Positions 18,886 through 32,617 of a stretch of DNA of 37,795 nucleotides are shown here, one piece after another; within the stretch, counting starts at the first letter, position 1; each line of letters opens with the position of its first letter. The translations under genes were made by a program, and so were the position numbers. Below the pieces are notes generated by a model. That model saw only the letters and a program-made list of their open reading frames with translations. It had not been told where the DNA came from and ran no database searches. Source of the stretch: Spirogloea muscicola (taxonomy: Eukaryota > Streptophyta > Zygnematophyceae > Spirogloeales > Spirogloeaceae). The DNA is taken from assembly GCA_009602725.1 (NCBI GenBank), contig WELB01000126.1, positions 280,095-317,889 on the forward strand. Direction: 5' to 3'.

Positions 18886-19068
18886 ATGCCCGACGCCTCC
18901 GCCGCCGCCGCCGCCCCACTAGCCGCCGCCGCCGCGGAAGCGCCGCCGTCTGGGAGCGCGCCGCCGCCTTCCGCCTCTGCCTCCGGCTTCGCCTCCACCG
19001 CGGGCCCCGTCCTCGTGGCGCCGACGACGCCGCCTGCGCAGCCGCCGCTGCCCCTTGCGGCTGCTTGA
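18886..19068 (+). other. Upstream ORF in the presumed GFAT 5' leader (60 codons)
   Basis: It opens with an ATG in a strong context (GCCGCCATGC) and runs 60 codons of Ala, Pro and Ser (MPDASAAAAAPLAAAAAEAP at the start) to a TGA at 19066-19068. It ends 88 bases before the GFAT start and is in a different frame. If transcribed it would be met first by scanning ribosomes and could reduce GFAT translation. It may instead be a chance product of GC-rich sequence, or lie upstream of the transcription start. Confidence 0.4.
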
Positions 19069-19156
19069 GGCGACCGGCGTGCCTGGCCCCCCGCCTTGGC
19101 GGCGGCGGCGGCGGCGGAGGCGGCGGTGGCGGCGGGGTGCGGCTCGAGGCGCCACA

Positions 19157-22403
<3,247 letters not shown>

Positions 22404-23315
22404 AGGGTCGAGGTTGCGCCGCTCCCCCGGGGGAGATGCCCAATGAGGGGTGGCTTGCCGTAGTGCCTGCAGCAGTTGGCAACTGTGACCACCAACTGGC
22501 TGGCTGCTTGTGAAGGCCATCACTCACATACAATTTTGGCCTGAGGAGGCGTTGCTGAGCAGGGCCTTCTGGAGGGGCTGGTGTTGAGTAGAATAAAGTT
22601 CCTGATGACAAGCCAGCTACACTCACTGAGAACTGTGTATGACGCAGCAGATGAGGCGGCAGTGCCCGAGGCTCTCAATGGCGCATAGTAACAGCTGCCA
22701 GCTGACTTTCCAGTCGTACAGAAGTGCCAGAGCTTACATAATACAAGATCGACCGGCGGACTCACTCTTTATCATTGCTGTAAAGTATCAATTGGAACAA
22801 GGTCCTGCTACAAATGTCACACTCGGATGTGCTGCAGTATAGAGCACGTAAGCCTATCACTATTACATAACAGGCCTCTCACGAGGCACTGTCAAGCGAG
22901 CAGTTTGGTCATGTTAGTTACTTGGAAACAGCCCAGTATGAGCAGCACAGGGGATTGAGCCGCTCATGCCGGGGCTGTTACTGGTAAATGTCATGACCTG
23001 CACAATAAGTACGTCATACTGTACAGGGGAATAAACCCTCTGCATCCGTTTCAAAGTAACTGCAGTGAGCATATATACTTGGTTGGGAAGCCCTGCATCG
23101 GGAGCAGAGGAGCAGCTCCAGCCGATGTCAGCACCAAAGTAGCAGCTCCGCATGCACGCTGGAGCCGGGGTGTGTAACAGTATGGTGCCGTCGAGGGCGG
23201 GCGCAAGCAATGCTGGCACTAAGCAATGGGCAGCTACTGCTTCGCAGTGGTCACCCGCTCGCCAGTGTCATCTCCAGAATGACGGCATGCAGTCCATGCT
23301 GCCTGCCAGAGCGCC
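22404..23315. other. Convergent intergenic region between GFAT and the LRR kinase gene
   Basis: This holds the 3' ends of two genes that point at each other. The GFAT 3' UTR presumably covers the first part. I see no ORF with protein resemblance, RNA gene or LINE hairpin here. It is one of the few transposon-poor gaps in the window. Confidence 0.5.
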
Positions 23316-26300
23316 TCAGCTGAGAGCACCGAGGAGGGGCTTGTAGCTGCCACCCTCCGAGGAGCTGTCCTTGATGGGGATGGTGAGGAAGCTGTCGCTC
23401 TGCGACTCTCCTCCGTCTCTGTGGCTGGTGTTCGCAGTGCTGCTGCCGCTGGCGGCGGTGAGAGCCGCCGCAGCGTCGGCTGGCGCATCTGGTGGCACGC
23501 TGTCTGCGTTGCCAACCACCAAGAAGCGTGCGGCATTCAGCTTTTCCTCCATCCACGTCACGATTGTCTGCATCGACGGGCGGTGTGACTCGGGCGCCAC
23601 ACACTGGCATGCAATCTCCACCAGCACAATCAACTCCTGCAGCCGGAAGCTGTTCCCGAGCTTGGGGTCCACCAGGAACGGCAGCATCAGCGCATCCTCC
23701 ATGTATGACTGCGCCTGCTCGCAAGATGGCGCCGCGCCACCGCGTGACAGCAGACAGCACAGCAGTTATGCTGCTGCATACAAAACAACTACTTCATATA
23801 ACATATTTAAACATTCTACAAAGTCAACAATAGGTTCCTTCATTTACAGCATGATGGAGTGGCCAGCTTACCCAGTCATGCAGGTTAGGGTCCTCTTGCA
23901 CCACCTTGGAACCACTGAGTAGCTCCAGCAGCAGGACACCGAAGTCGCGAACGTCAACCGTAGACGATGGGCCGATGTCGAAATCGTATAAACCACTTGC
24001 TGGCATTGGGTCTGGCAGTGGCGTCCCCAGCCATATTCCCCGGCCCTCCCATGGCGCTGGCACTGCCACCTTTGCGACGTCCTCAGCACTGAGCAGGATG
24101 GCGGCCGACTTGATGCCGCCATGGACAATCGCAGGGCAGAAGCCATGGTGCAAGTACTCAAGGCCGCATGCAACATCGTGCACAATTTGCACGCGCTTCT
24201 CCCACGACAGCTGCTCAAGGCCCTCTGTGCCCTCTGCCGCCAGACAGTGGTGGCATCAGCGCGTGCAGCATCCACTCGAGAAGCTGGACGACTGTGGACT
24301 TTACTTGATTCGTCTCAACAGGCCAGTGTAACAAGTAGGTGAGAACAGAGGGTGAATCAAACTAGCTCTTAAGAATGACAGCTGATCTGTTCATTACAGC
24401 ATCAATTGAGTCAGGGCAATGCATACCATGCAGACGGTTGCAGAGGCTCTCATTGGGCATGTACTCATACACAAGCGCCTGGTTGACGCCTCCGCTACTG
24501 CCGTCATCGCCTGTGGTGCAGTACCCCACGAGGTTGAGGAGGTTGCGGTGGTGGAGGCGCAAGAGGAGCCGCACCTCCCGCAGGAACTCTGCTGGAGGCA
24601 CGCTAGAGCACCGCTTGACGACCAGCTTCATGCCTGCCAGCTTCCCCATCATTGGCTCTGCGTAGTGCAGCTCAGCACCAGCCGTGGCTGCCGTGGTGCG
24701 CACCACCATGGAGTAGCCCTTGGTGATGTCCTCTAGCTCTGCTGAAGTAAAAACCATGACTTGTTGGGACGGCGGCCCTGCTCAGCTTGCAGGAAACGAA
24801 CAACACAACTTATCAATCAGGTGACTTGGGCAGCAGCTCTGTAGGTACTGTGCGTCTGAAAAGATGATGCCAACACAATTGACAAGGGAACTCAGGCATG
24901 TAAGAAAAGCATGCGATCGTAAGTCTACGGGCCAGACTTAAGGCAAGGGCTTCGTATGACAAAGATGGCTCTGCTGCTACTCACGCTTAGCTGCATAGCC
25001 ATCTCTTGCAAAGTGGGGCACAATGACCATCTTCATTCGGCGCGTCCGCCTCACAGATTTGACAATGATGATCAGCAGGATGACCAAAAGCACCAGCCCA
25101 GCAGCCGATACTGCTATACCAACAATGAGGCCCGTGTTGCTTGAAGAATGCATGTGCCCCAAAGTATTTGTCGCATTTGGAGAAGAGCCTGCAACACGCA
25201 ATGTGGCATAAACGGAGGCCCTCAGGCTGGCGTTAAGCTGTGGCAAGCAGGTGGACACGCCTTGTCCCTCTAAGCAGGGCTTAGCAACATCTGCATGATG
25301 AGAGGCGTGATGGCAGGTCTCCATTGATGCTGCTGCTGCGTCTTGAAGCAAGCTGTTTCCCTCACCAAGAACGGTCTCGTTAATGGAGATGCCCTCGTAG
25401 AAGCTTGCGCACGCGCTGCTGGACCGCTGGGACTGCTGGCCCTCAATGCAGTTGCCCGCAAAGCTGCACCAAGAACCATAGAGCGGGCCCTGTGATACAT
25501 CGCTCTCTCCAGGTTCTTGCCGAGGCGCAGAGCATCACAGTAGAGGTCCGCGCCCTGTGCAAGAGGTGGCGAACGCACCTGAAGCTGGCGTAGCTAGGCA
25601 CAGCAGAGAGTAGCTTTCCGTTGAGATAGTTGAAGGACACATCACTGCGCACTCGATGCATGTGAGGCAGGTGTCATGCAGATTGGCGGCAGGAGGCGTC
25701 CGTCCAATTTCCTAGAAGCATCCAATGGCTGCTGACTACTTCAACAAGAACGACGAGGAATGGAGTCAAGGGCTGCGAGTGGCGAAGGATCCTTGGTGCT
25801 ACATAAGCTAGGCCGTGGGTGACTCACACCAATGTGAGGTTGTTTGCAAACAGCTTGTTGGGGAGCGGGCCGGTGAGGAAGTTATTTTGCAGGTGGCTGC
25901 AGGATAAGCAGAGGGTCATCAGAGTTAACAAATGCTGACTTTGGCCAGGTAATGCTGCCTCGAATGTGCCACATGTATAAATGTAGGCCTTTTGAGAGGG
26001 TCAAAATGTAGACGATGCACTTCTGGGGGAATCCGAACAGGCTACATGCCCATCCTGGAGTCTGTGTTGCATGCATTGCAAGGTTCACTTCACATGCAAA
26101 CGTGCAGGACAGCCAGGCGGGGGCAGCCAAGCGCCGGCGGCTCACAGCTGCTGCAGCTGCGGAAAGGCGGTGAGCTTCGTGGGATACGTTCCGCTGAAAG
26201 CGTTGGACGACAGGTCGACAACCTGCAGCACCGGCATGGCCGCTAGGCGCGGGATGTCGCCGGTCAACTGGTTGCTCTGCAGGATCCTGCAGCGCAACCC

Positions 26301-27605
26301 CAGACATGTCATCCGTGAACGTCCCGTCATGCGTGCAGCGGTTGTAGCAACAGATGGCGCTGCCGCAGCAATGCAGGGGGCCCAAAGTGGCCCTCACAGG
26401 TACTGCAGTGACGCAAGGCGCCCGAGCGACAGCGGGAGAGTGCCATTGAGGCTGTTTGAGCTCAGGTCCCTGCATTGCACCAGCAGCCGGTCCATCGTGG
26501 TCACTGATGGAGCACTCTCTGATCCATCACCGCGCAAGACGAGAGTTGGGCCTTCATCTCGACGGCAAGGTGCCGCCATCTTGAGGTGTGCAATGCTCAC
26601 AGCTGCTTTAAGTCGGAGCAGTGGCTGAGCTCATTGGGGATGGCGCCGCCGAGGCGGTTGTTGTACAGGTACAGCGTCTGCAGAGCCTGGAGCTGCCCGA
26701 GGGATGCCGGGATGCCGCCGCTGAAGCGGTTGTAGCTCAGGTCCCTGCGCCGCATCGGCAGCCAGCGCCGGCGTCAGGGCCAGAGCTCCAGTGCCCGTCT
26801 CGACGGGCAATGGCAGCTCGGAGAGGGCAGCTCGGCGGCTGTTGCCGGTCAGCGAGACAGGCGGAAGGTGACGGCCGCCGCTGCAAGCGCAGGGCGCACA
26901 CTCACAGGTAGCTGAGCTCGGACAGGCCGCCGAGGCGCGACGGAATCGTGCCTCCCAGGTCGTTGTTGGCCAGCGAGCTGCCATGGCCGCGGCAGGATGC
27001 ATGGCCACCCATCAGCGCGCTGCATTGCAGCTACAGAGCCGGCGCTGCCACGAGGCTGCCGACGGTGGCAGCCGGGTCTGGGCGCTCACATGTAGCTGAG
27101 CTTGCGGAGGCGCAGGACGGCGCCGGGCAGGCCGGCGCCGTGCACGCCGGCGCTGGTCATGTCGAGGACCGCGAGGTCCCCGAGCTGGAGGATGGCGTCC
27201 CACGGCAGCGTGACGTTCAGCGGCAGCTCCACGCGGCCGTACGCCGACAGGTTCGTGCCCGACAGCAGCCTGGCCTCCAGTCGCGACCGAGCCGAAGCTT
27301 GTGTTGAGCGATGGGGGGCAGAGCAATTAAGCCATAATGCAAGTACATTAACAAAGAAGGAAGAGGCAAGCACATCGACGAGTGGCGGCAGGAGAGATTG
27401 TGGGGGAAAGGGGGAGCGGCGCACAGGTTGGTGACGCGGTTGTCGCGGCAGGCGACGCCGGCCCAGGGGCTGGGGTCCAGCGCGCAGGGCCAGGAGAGGA
27501 GCGCGTCGTCGCCAATGGCGGCGGCGCCGTCGTCCACCGCCCAGCTCGCGAGCGCCTCGCCGGTGCCGCCGCCCAGCCCATCTTTGAGCCGCAGCAGCGC
27601 CGCTC
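23316..27605 (-). CDS. LRR receptor-like (pseudo)kinase, 12 exons placed, first exon missing
   Basis: Exons, 5' to 3': 27605-27425, 27269-27090, 26977-26906, 26744-26601, 26469-26398, 26286-26146, 25896-25828, 25644-25579, 25463-24985, 24759-24427, 24233-23872, 23714-23316. Phase is kept throughout (831 residues plus stop); the first exon with the signal peptide is not placed. In order: an LRR N-cap (CALDPSPWAGVAC), about eight plant-type LRRs, mostly exons of 24 residues (e.g. LDLSSNSLNGTLPLSLGRL), a Cys-containing juxtamembrane region (GNCIEGQQSQ), a membrane helix (TGLIVGIAVSAAGLVLLVIL), then a kinase-like domain. That domain keeps the Lys in LVVKRC, the hinge LVYEYMPNESL and DVRDFGVLLLELLSG. 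However, the catalytic HRD is HGG (24115-24123) in IVHGGIKSAAILL, the DFG site reads KVAVPAP, and the Gly-rich loop is absent. It is a plasma-membrane receptor by inference, probably signalling without its own phosphotransfer, as in the STRUBBELIG family. Ligand unknown. Confidence 0.85.
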
Positions 27606-28235
27606 CTGCACAGTGGAGGCGGCGGCGGCCGGTGAGGCGGGCCGCGATCCGTGGCCGCCGTCGTCTCACGCGGCCGCGGAGGCGGCGGTGGGGCTCACGC
27701 TCGTGGATCTGGACGGGGCCCTGGTACGGCTCCGGCTCCGCCGCCGGCCCTGGCGCGCCAGCGGCGGTNCCGGCGCCGCAGTGCCGCCCATGAGGGCGCC
27801 GCCGGAGGCTGGCAGCTGGGCGTCGCGGCCAAGGAGCGCAGCCGGAGGAGGGAGGGCAGGGGCCGCGAGGGGCTTGGAGGAAGGGGGGAGGAGGGATGGG
27901 GGAGGGGGGCGGGCCGCGCAGAGCCCGAGCTGAGCTCGGGGCTCCAGGAATGAGGGGGGGGGTGTTGGGCAGGGTTGCTGGGGCGGTGGGCCAGATTTGG
28001 GGGCGGTCCTTAGCGGGGCTGCTCTACTTCAGCGGCGGTTGCGCGCCTGGCGGCGCCCCTCCGAGTCTGGCGGAGACGGCAGCTGGGCCCCGCCAGCCGG
28101 CCCCGCTAAATGTGGCCGCTTGTCGGGGGAGGCCGCTGTCGGGCCGGCGGGCCCCTCCACCGCCCGGAGCCACTTGCCGACATTACTGCCGCCATTACCA
28201 TTGCCAGCTGCCATCGGAGAGAAAGTTGCTCTCCC
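27606..28235. other. Region that should hold the first exon of the LRR kinase
   Basis: Very GC-rich. Possible splice donors on the minus strand at about 27699 and 27670 do not give the required phase from the ATG at 27791, and no clear signal peptide is seen. One undetermined base (n) stands at 27769. The exon may lie further upstream or be obscured by a sequence error. Nothing else is recognised up to the LINE tails. Confidence 0.4.
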
Positions 28236-28690
28236 CTAGGCGCTTTTCCGGCGCCTGCGGACCTGATGTTGCTCACTCGCGGGCGCTGAGCTTCTATATG
28301 CCGTCTCGTGTCTAGTTGTATCTTCTTTTATTTTCGGCACATTTCCGAATGCGCCTGGCGGTATCGTTTCTACGCTCCCTTGCCTACGCCGTCCACACGC
28401 GAGCAGGCCGTGCTATGGCCGCCGCCTGTGGGTCTCGGCAGAGTGCCTCTTTCTTTCCCTGCAGCGAGCTACTCAGACTTGATGTTGCTCACTCGCGGTT
28501 ACTGAGCTTCTCTCTGCATCGTCTTGTATTTTGTAGTGTAGTCCTTTTCGCTTGTAGCTGCTTCGTTTCTTTTTTGTGCTTGTTGTTCTCCGTACTTCCC
28601 CTGGCCGCTTCTCGTCCTTTTGGTCATTCTTTTTTGGGCTGGCTTTTTCCAGCCCCTACCCTCAATGGGCGAGCCCTTCATCATTTTCGC
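28236..28690 (+). repeat. Two LINE tails in tandem with a 3' UTR hairpin
   Basis: A minimal tail (about 28258-28292: GACCTGATGTTGCTCACTCG, then a damaged stop region) is followed by a longer one (28347-28505) that reads MRLAVS, HTRAGRAMAAACGSRQSASF and SYSDLMLLTRGY-stop with a frameshift. The UTR carries the hairpin at 28636-28655 and the CCTCAATGGGCGAGCCC block. Confidence 0.75.
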
Positions 28691-28775
28691 TGCTGCCTCT
28701 GACTCTGGCCAGGGGACCCGCTTCCAGGAGCCCAGCTTCTCTGACTTGAGGCTGCTTAGCAGGGGTTACTGAGTT
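28691..28775 (+). repeat. Short LINE tail
   Basis: Reads ASDSGQGTRFQEPSFSDLRL, LSRGY, stop (28697-28771). It belongs to the same subfamily as the tails at 16217-16289 and, inverted, 10012-10069. It has no hairpin of its own because another element adjoins it. Confidence 0.75.
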
Positions 28776-28796
28776 TGAGGTTTAGTCCTTTTTCGG

Positions 28797-29386
28797 GTAT
28801 GCAGGGGGTGTTTTCGGAGGCGGGCTTCAAGGTTGCGGTAGAGAACTCCTCAATCATGCCCATTCAGCTGGGCGCGGACGGCCAGCCCCATACGCGACGC
28901 GCTGACCTGGTCGCCATCCCTCCCGGCGGCGGTCCCCGCATCATCGCTGATGTGGTGACAACAGACAGCATCGACTCCGCCAACCCCACCAGATCGGCGT
29001 CGTTTGCAGGGCACGCGGTCGGCCAGGCGGCCCGCGGCAAGGAGCGAAAATACGCTGATCACCCGGTGGGGGATGAATTCGCGGCCCTGGCGATGGATGT
29101 ACACGGGGCTTTCGGCAGCCGCTGGCTGGATCTCATTCAGCGGCTTGCTCGTCAGGCCATTGACCGGCGGCCGGGTCTGCCAGGGGCGATGCCCGGCTTC
29201 AACGCCGCCGGGTCGCTCGCACAAGTCTTCCGCATGCGCCTGGCCGTATCGCTTCAACGCTCCCTTGCCCACGCCGTCCATACGCGCGCAGGCCGTGCTT
29301 TGGCCGCCGCCTCTGGGTCTCGGCGGAGCGCCTCTTTCCCTGCAGCGAGCTACTCAGACCTGATGTTGCTCACTCGTGGGTACTGA
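28797..29386 (+). CDS. LINE family 2 C-terminal region with restriction-like endonuclease, open
   Basis: An uninterrupted frame of about 196 codons. It begins inside the element at GMQGVFSEAGFKVAVENSS, so the Cys/His motif is cut off. Then come RRADLVAIPPGGGPRIIADV and VTTD, the endonuclease-like R-x-D...D-V core; GKERKYADHPVGDEFAALAM; VHGAFGSRWLDLIQRLARQA; and the tail RMRLAVSLQRSLAHAVHTRA to SYSDLMLLTRGY. It is almost identical at the nucleotide level to 17259-17900, but without that copy's frameshifts. Truncation at the 5' end fits target-primed reverse transcription. It cannot be autonomous. Confidence 0.7.
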
Positions 29387-29610
29387 GCTTTCCTCTGCAT
29401 CGTTTCTGTGTTCTGCAGTATGTTGTAGTGTAGTCCTTTCTCTTTTTTGGACATTGTCCATTCTCTTTTGGGCTGGCTTGGCCAGCCCCTCTTTTCTATG
29501 GGCGCGCTTTCCTTTTTCGGCACCTCTTTCTTTGGCTTCGGACATTGTCCATTCTTTTTGGGCTGGCTTTGCCAGCCCCTCTTCTCGACGGGCGAGCACT
29601 TTCTTTCTTC
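29387..29610 (+). repeat. LINE family 2 3' UTR with tandem hairpins
   Basis: After the stop comes the family UTR (GAGCTTTCCTCTGCATCG...), then two copies of a module about 90 bp long. Each has GGACATTGTCC, the hairpin (29470-29488 and 29560-29578) and a CT-rich tract ending in GGGCG.GC. The arrangement mirrors the 91-bp repeat at 17927-18098. Confidence 0.8.
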
Positions 29611-29649
29611 TACTGAGTGCTTCGTAGCAAGCAAGCGCGGCCAGATTGA

Positions 29650-29895
29650 CTGGTGGCTGGGAGAGGCCAGCCCAAAAGAATGGACAAGGTCTGAAGGAGT
29701 CGGAGTGCTAAGGACTGAGACAGCAGTAAGCGAACTCTCAGTAACCTCTCGTCAGTATATGCAAATCTGAGTAGCTAGCAGGCGGAAAGACGTCGCCCTG
29801 ACTGAAGCCGGAGGCCGCCGCCAGAGCGCGGCCTGCGCGCAAGTGGACCGCAAAGCTAGGGACCGCTGCAAAGAGACGGCCAGGCGCATCCGGTA
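29650..29895 (-). repeat. LINE 3' end, minus orientation
   Basis: The minus strand reads MRLAVSLQRSLAL, then after a frameshift HLRAGRALAAASGFSQGDVF and SYSDLHILTRGY-stop (about 29725-29893), then a UTR with a hairpin at 29654-29673. It is a further diverged subfamily. Confidence 0.7.
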
Positions 29896-29919
29896 AACTT
29901 GGGCGAGGGACCCGGCGAC

Positions 29920-30060
29920 ATCGTAGCTGCTTTGTTTCGTTTTGTGCTTGTTTTTCTTAGCGCTTCCCTTGGCCCCCGTCTCGTACTTCGTTTATTCTTT
30001 CCTTTTGGGCTGGCTTTTCTAGCCCCTATCCTCAACCGGCGAGCCCTTTCTTTCACCCCT
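29920..30060 (+). repeat. Solo LINE 3' UTR with hairpin
   Basis: It contains GTAGCTGCTTTGTTTCGTTT, GGCCCCCGTCTCGTACTTCG, the hairpin at 30007-30025 and the CCTCAACCGGCGAGCCC block, with no ORF tail. It resembles the UTR at about 28550-28680. Confidence 0.7.
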
Positions 30061-30149
30061 TTGGATCAGCTAACTTTTTTCATTTGTAGGCGCTGTTATT
30101 AGAAAGTATTAGTGGTCACGTATCAAGCTGGCCTCGTCGTGAAGTAGTT

Positions 30150-30345
30150 GGAAGCAAAGAAAAGGCTTGCCCATAGAAAAAGAGGGGGCTAGCAAAGCCA
30201 GCCCAGAAAAGTATGGTACAACATCCGCAGGCCACAAAGGCCACAAAACGGTGCCGAAAGAGAAAGAACTACACACCAGGATACGGACTGATGCAGATGG
30301 ATGCTAAGTATCCACGAGTGAGCAACAGCAAATCAGAATAGCTCG
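30150..30345 (-). repeat. LINE 3' end, minus orientation, short tail
   Basis: The minus strand ends SYSDLLLLTRGY-stop (30303-30341), followed by a UTR with the hairpin at 30186-30204. Only a dozen codons of ORF survive. Confidence 0.7.
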
Positions 30346-30619
30346 AAGGGTTTAGGGCTCAGGGTTAGGAAAAGAAGGTCCGCTCCGCTGCCACTGACGC
30401 GCGCTGATGCCGACAGCCGCCGCCGCGGCCGACAGCGACCGCAGACGACACGGGCGCGCGGTGCCCGTTTCGTCGGCGGCGGCCCGCTTCGTCGCGACGC
30501 GGCGTGCCCCGACAAGGGCCTGCGTTTGGGCAGCTGGGCCCGGCTGCCAAATTCCCCGGCCCTGCTGCCGCCCGGCGCCCCAACACCCGGCCGCTGCCTC
30601 ACACAACTAACTGTACGTT

Positions 30620-31065
30620 CTTCCGGGCTGGCTGTTCACATCCCGTGCCCCCGTTTGGGAAGTGGCACTCCCAATGGGGCAAGGGCTGTGAAAAGCCAGC
30701 CCAAAAGGTTCGAAGGGGCCAAATGACGGAGGGGCCTAAAAAGCGCTAAGCAGCTACGAAGGGGCCTGAAGATCCTACGTCAGAACGGGGGAGGATGGAC
30801 CCCTCAGTAGTTACGAGTGAGGAGCCTCAAATCCGACAAGACTAGCTGCCGGAAAACTATCCCCCTGCCGAAAGCCTGCGGCCGCAGCGAGAGCACGGCT
30901 AGCACGCAGATGCAAGGCGTGGGCCATGGACCGCTGGAGGGAGACTGACAATCGCATGCGCAATACCTGGGCCCACGAGCCAGCGGCGTTGAAGTCAGCC
31001 GGCTCATCGCACCTGCGGGACACAGCGCGCCGGGCGAGCTGGGAGGAATTACTTCTCACAAGCAC
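30620..31065 (-). pseudogene. LINE family 1 tail, minus orientation, with UTR hairpin
   Basis: The minus strand reads RAVSRRCDEPADFNAAGSWA, RMRLSVSLQRSMAHALHLRA and LSDLRLLTRNY-stop, with a frameshift near 30840. It is close to family 1 at 10550-10777. The UTR hairpin is at 30683-30702, and a second, imperfect GGGCTGGCT half-module in the other orientation lies at about 30625. Confidence 0.75.
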
Positions 31066-31334
31066 GCCGTCACTGAGCGGGTCAGCTCAGCAGGGTGACC
31101 TACATCAGAAACAGCACTTTCAATACAAGGCAATGGCCGTGAGAGGCTTGCCCAGAACAGTACAGGTCAGAAAGGGCTGGAGGGCGCAAAATGCAGGATT
31201 GTCCATGACTTCTGCAAGCGGACGCGCGATAACCTCTAGCAGCAAGTGCAGATCAAAATAAGTAGAGGATGTGTAGCTGAATAGAAGTAGCTCTTCCCGA
31301 AGAGTGGACAAGAGGAGGAAAGACACTACCAGTA

Positions 31335-31610
31335 GGGGGTGATGGCTGGACATGGCCAGCCCAGCAAAAGCGTGAATGAAGTTCGAAGGGGCCAAGGTTC
31401 CCAGGGGCCGGATGGCGCTAACACCACACAGCTTTTAGAGGGACTACAGCGAATGGGAGCTTAGTAGGCCTTAGTCAGCAGCCGCAAGTCGGAGTGACTT
31501 GCTGCTTCTCCAAAGAGAGAAAGAGGGCGGTGGCTGGGAGAGGCCAGCGCAGAGAAAAACATGAACCAAGTACGAAGGGGCCAGCCCTCGCCTCCCAAAG
31601 GAGGCGAGCG
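31335..31610 (-). repeat. Two successive LINE 3' ends, minus orientation
   Basis: 31461-31498 reads SHSDLRLLTKAY-stop on the minus strand, with its UTR down to a hairpin at about 31342-31362. A second UTR hairpin (31531-31550) with the GGCCCCTTCGTAC tract follows. Both keep the TTGGCCCCTTCGAAC-like sequence of the family UTR. Confidence 0.65.
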
Positions 31611-31719
31611 CTGTACATCTGTAGCTGTGCTTGCCTTTGCGACTCAGGCCCTCCCTTACTCAACACAAGCTTCTTCACAAGCATCTCTCTCCTCCCACTT
31701 CCCTGGTATCCACGCTTTC

Positions 31720-31940
31720 CAGCTTCTTTGGACATTGTTCATTCCTTGTGGGCTAGCTATCATTGCCTTGCCATCTCTGCGCAGCCTTCCTTGGCGTTTG
31801 GCGTGCATTTGCGGACAGGCCGCTCCTTGGTTGCTGTGTCCGGGTTTCAAAACGGCAGATCTCAAGCGCCTCCTAGCTGTACTCCGGTCTGCATTTGGTG
31901 ACAAAAGGTTCTCAAATGTCCATGCGCAAAAGTCATAGAG
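31720..31940 (+). repeat. Degenerate LINE-derived fragment
   Basis: GGACATTGTTCATTCCTTGT and a decayed hairpin half (GGGCTAGCT), then FGVHLRTGRSLVAVSGFQNG, which matches the HLRAGRALAAASGF block of LINE tails. The last residues of the tail are not recognisable. An old copy. Confidence 0.5.
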
Positions 31941-32617
31941 AGTAGTCTCGTGCTTGTGCCTTGCGGCCCTTTGCGGACCATGTCTATGCCCTTTGGGAAG
32001 AGCTTACTTCGTTTGGGCGGGCTCTCACAACCATCGCCATTTACAATCAAACAGTTCTTTCTCTCACAGCCATCGCCCCCTTAGAAAGAGCTGCTTTTCT
32101 CCTCTGCCCTTCCCTCCTCCTCACAATGCACCTAACTGGCTTTTACAGCCGCTCTCCGAATATCAGCAGCAGCAGCCGCATTCATTTCCTCCCTACTCCC
32201 TCCCCCACCCCTTGTAAATGAGGCGCCAGTCTTTCATGTTGGGCTCCTGTTAGAGCTCTCACCATTTGGGCGCTGCTGAAGGCTGAAGCCAAGTCAGGCA
32301 GCCCACCCAAGAGAAGGACTAGGTGTCGAAGCTGACTCGCCGCAGACCCTGCAGTACCTACAGCCTCTCCAGATATGCTGGTCGCCCTCTCACAGCCAAG
32401 TGAACAGTTTGAAGGCAGCTCAGCTCTTGCACTTCTCGCGAAAGCCAAAGCTAGCCCCTCTTTCCCTTGGTCGAGAAGGCTCCTCTAGATGGCACGAGCA
32501 ATCCAAGGGACATGTATCTTCAATCGGCCAAGATTGTAAGTTACTGAATAAACAATAGCAGCCAGCGCTGGGGAGCACAGCATTGTGAATCAGCAAGAGC
32601 AAGGGCTGCGAGCGTCC
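31941..32617. other. Intergenic, downstream of the GDPD gene
   Basis: It contains what should be the 3' UTR of the minus-strand GDPD gene. A minus-strand frame extends over 32541-33530, but its lower part lies beyond the stop codon in my model and its upper part reads through introns. I support no gene here. Confidence 0.4.
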
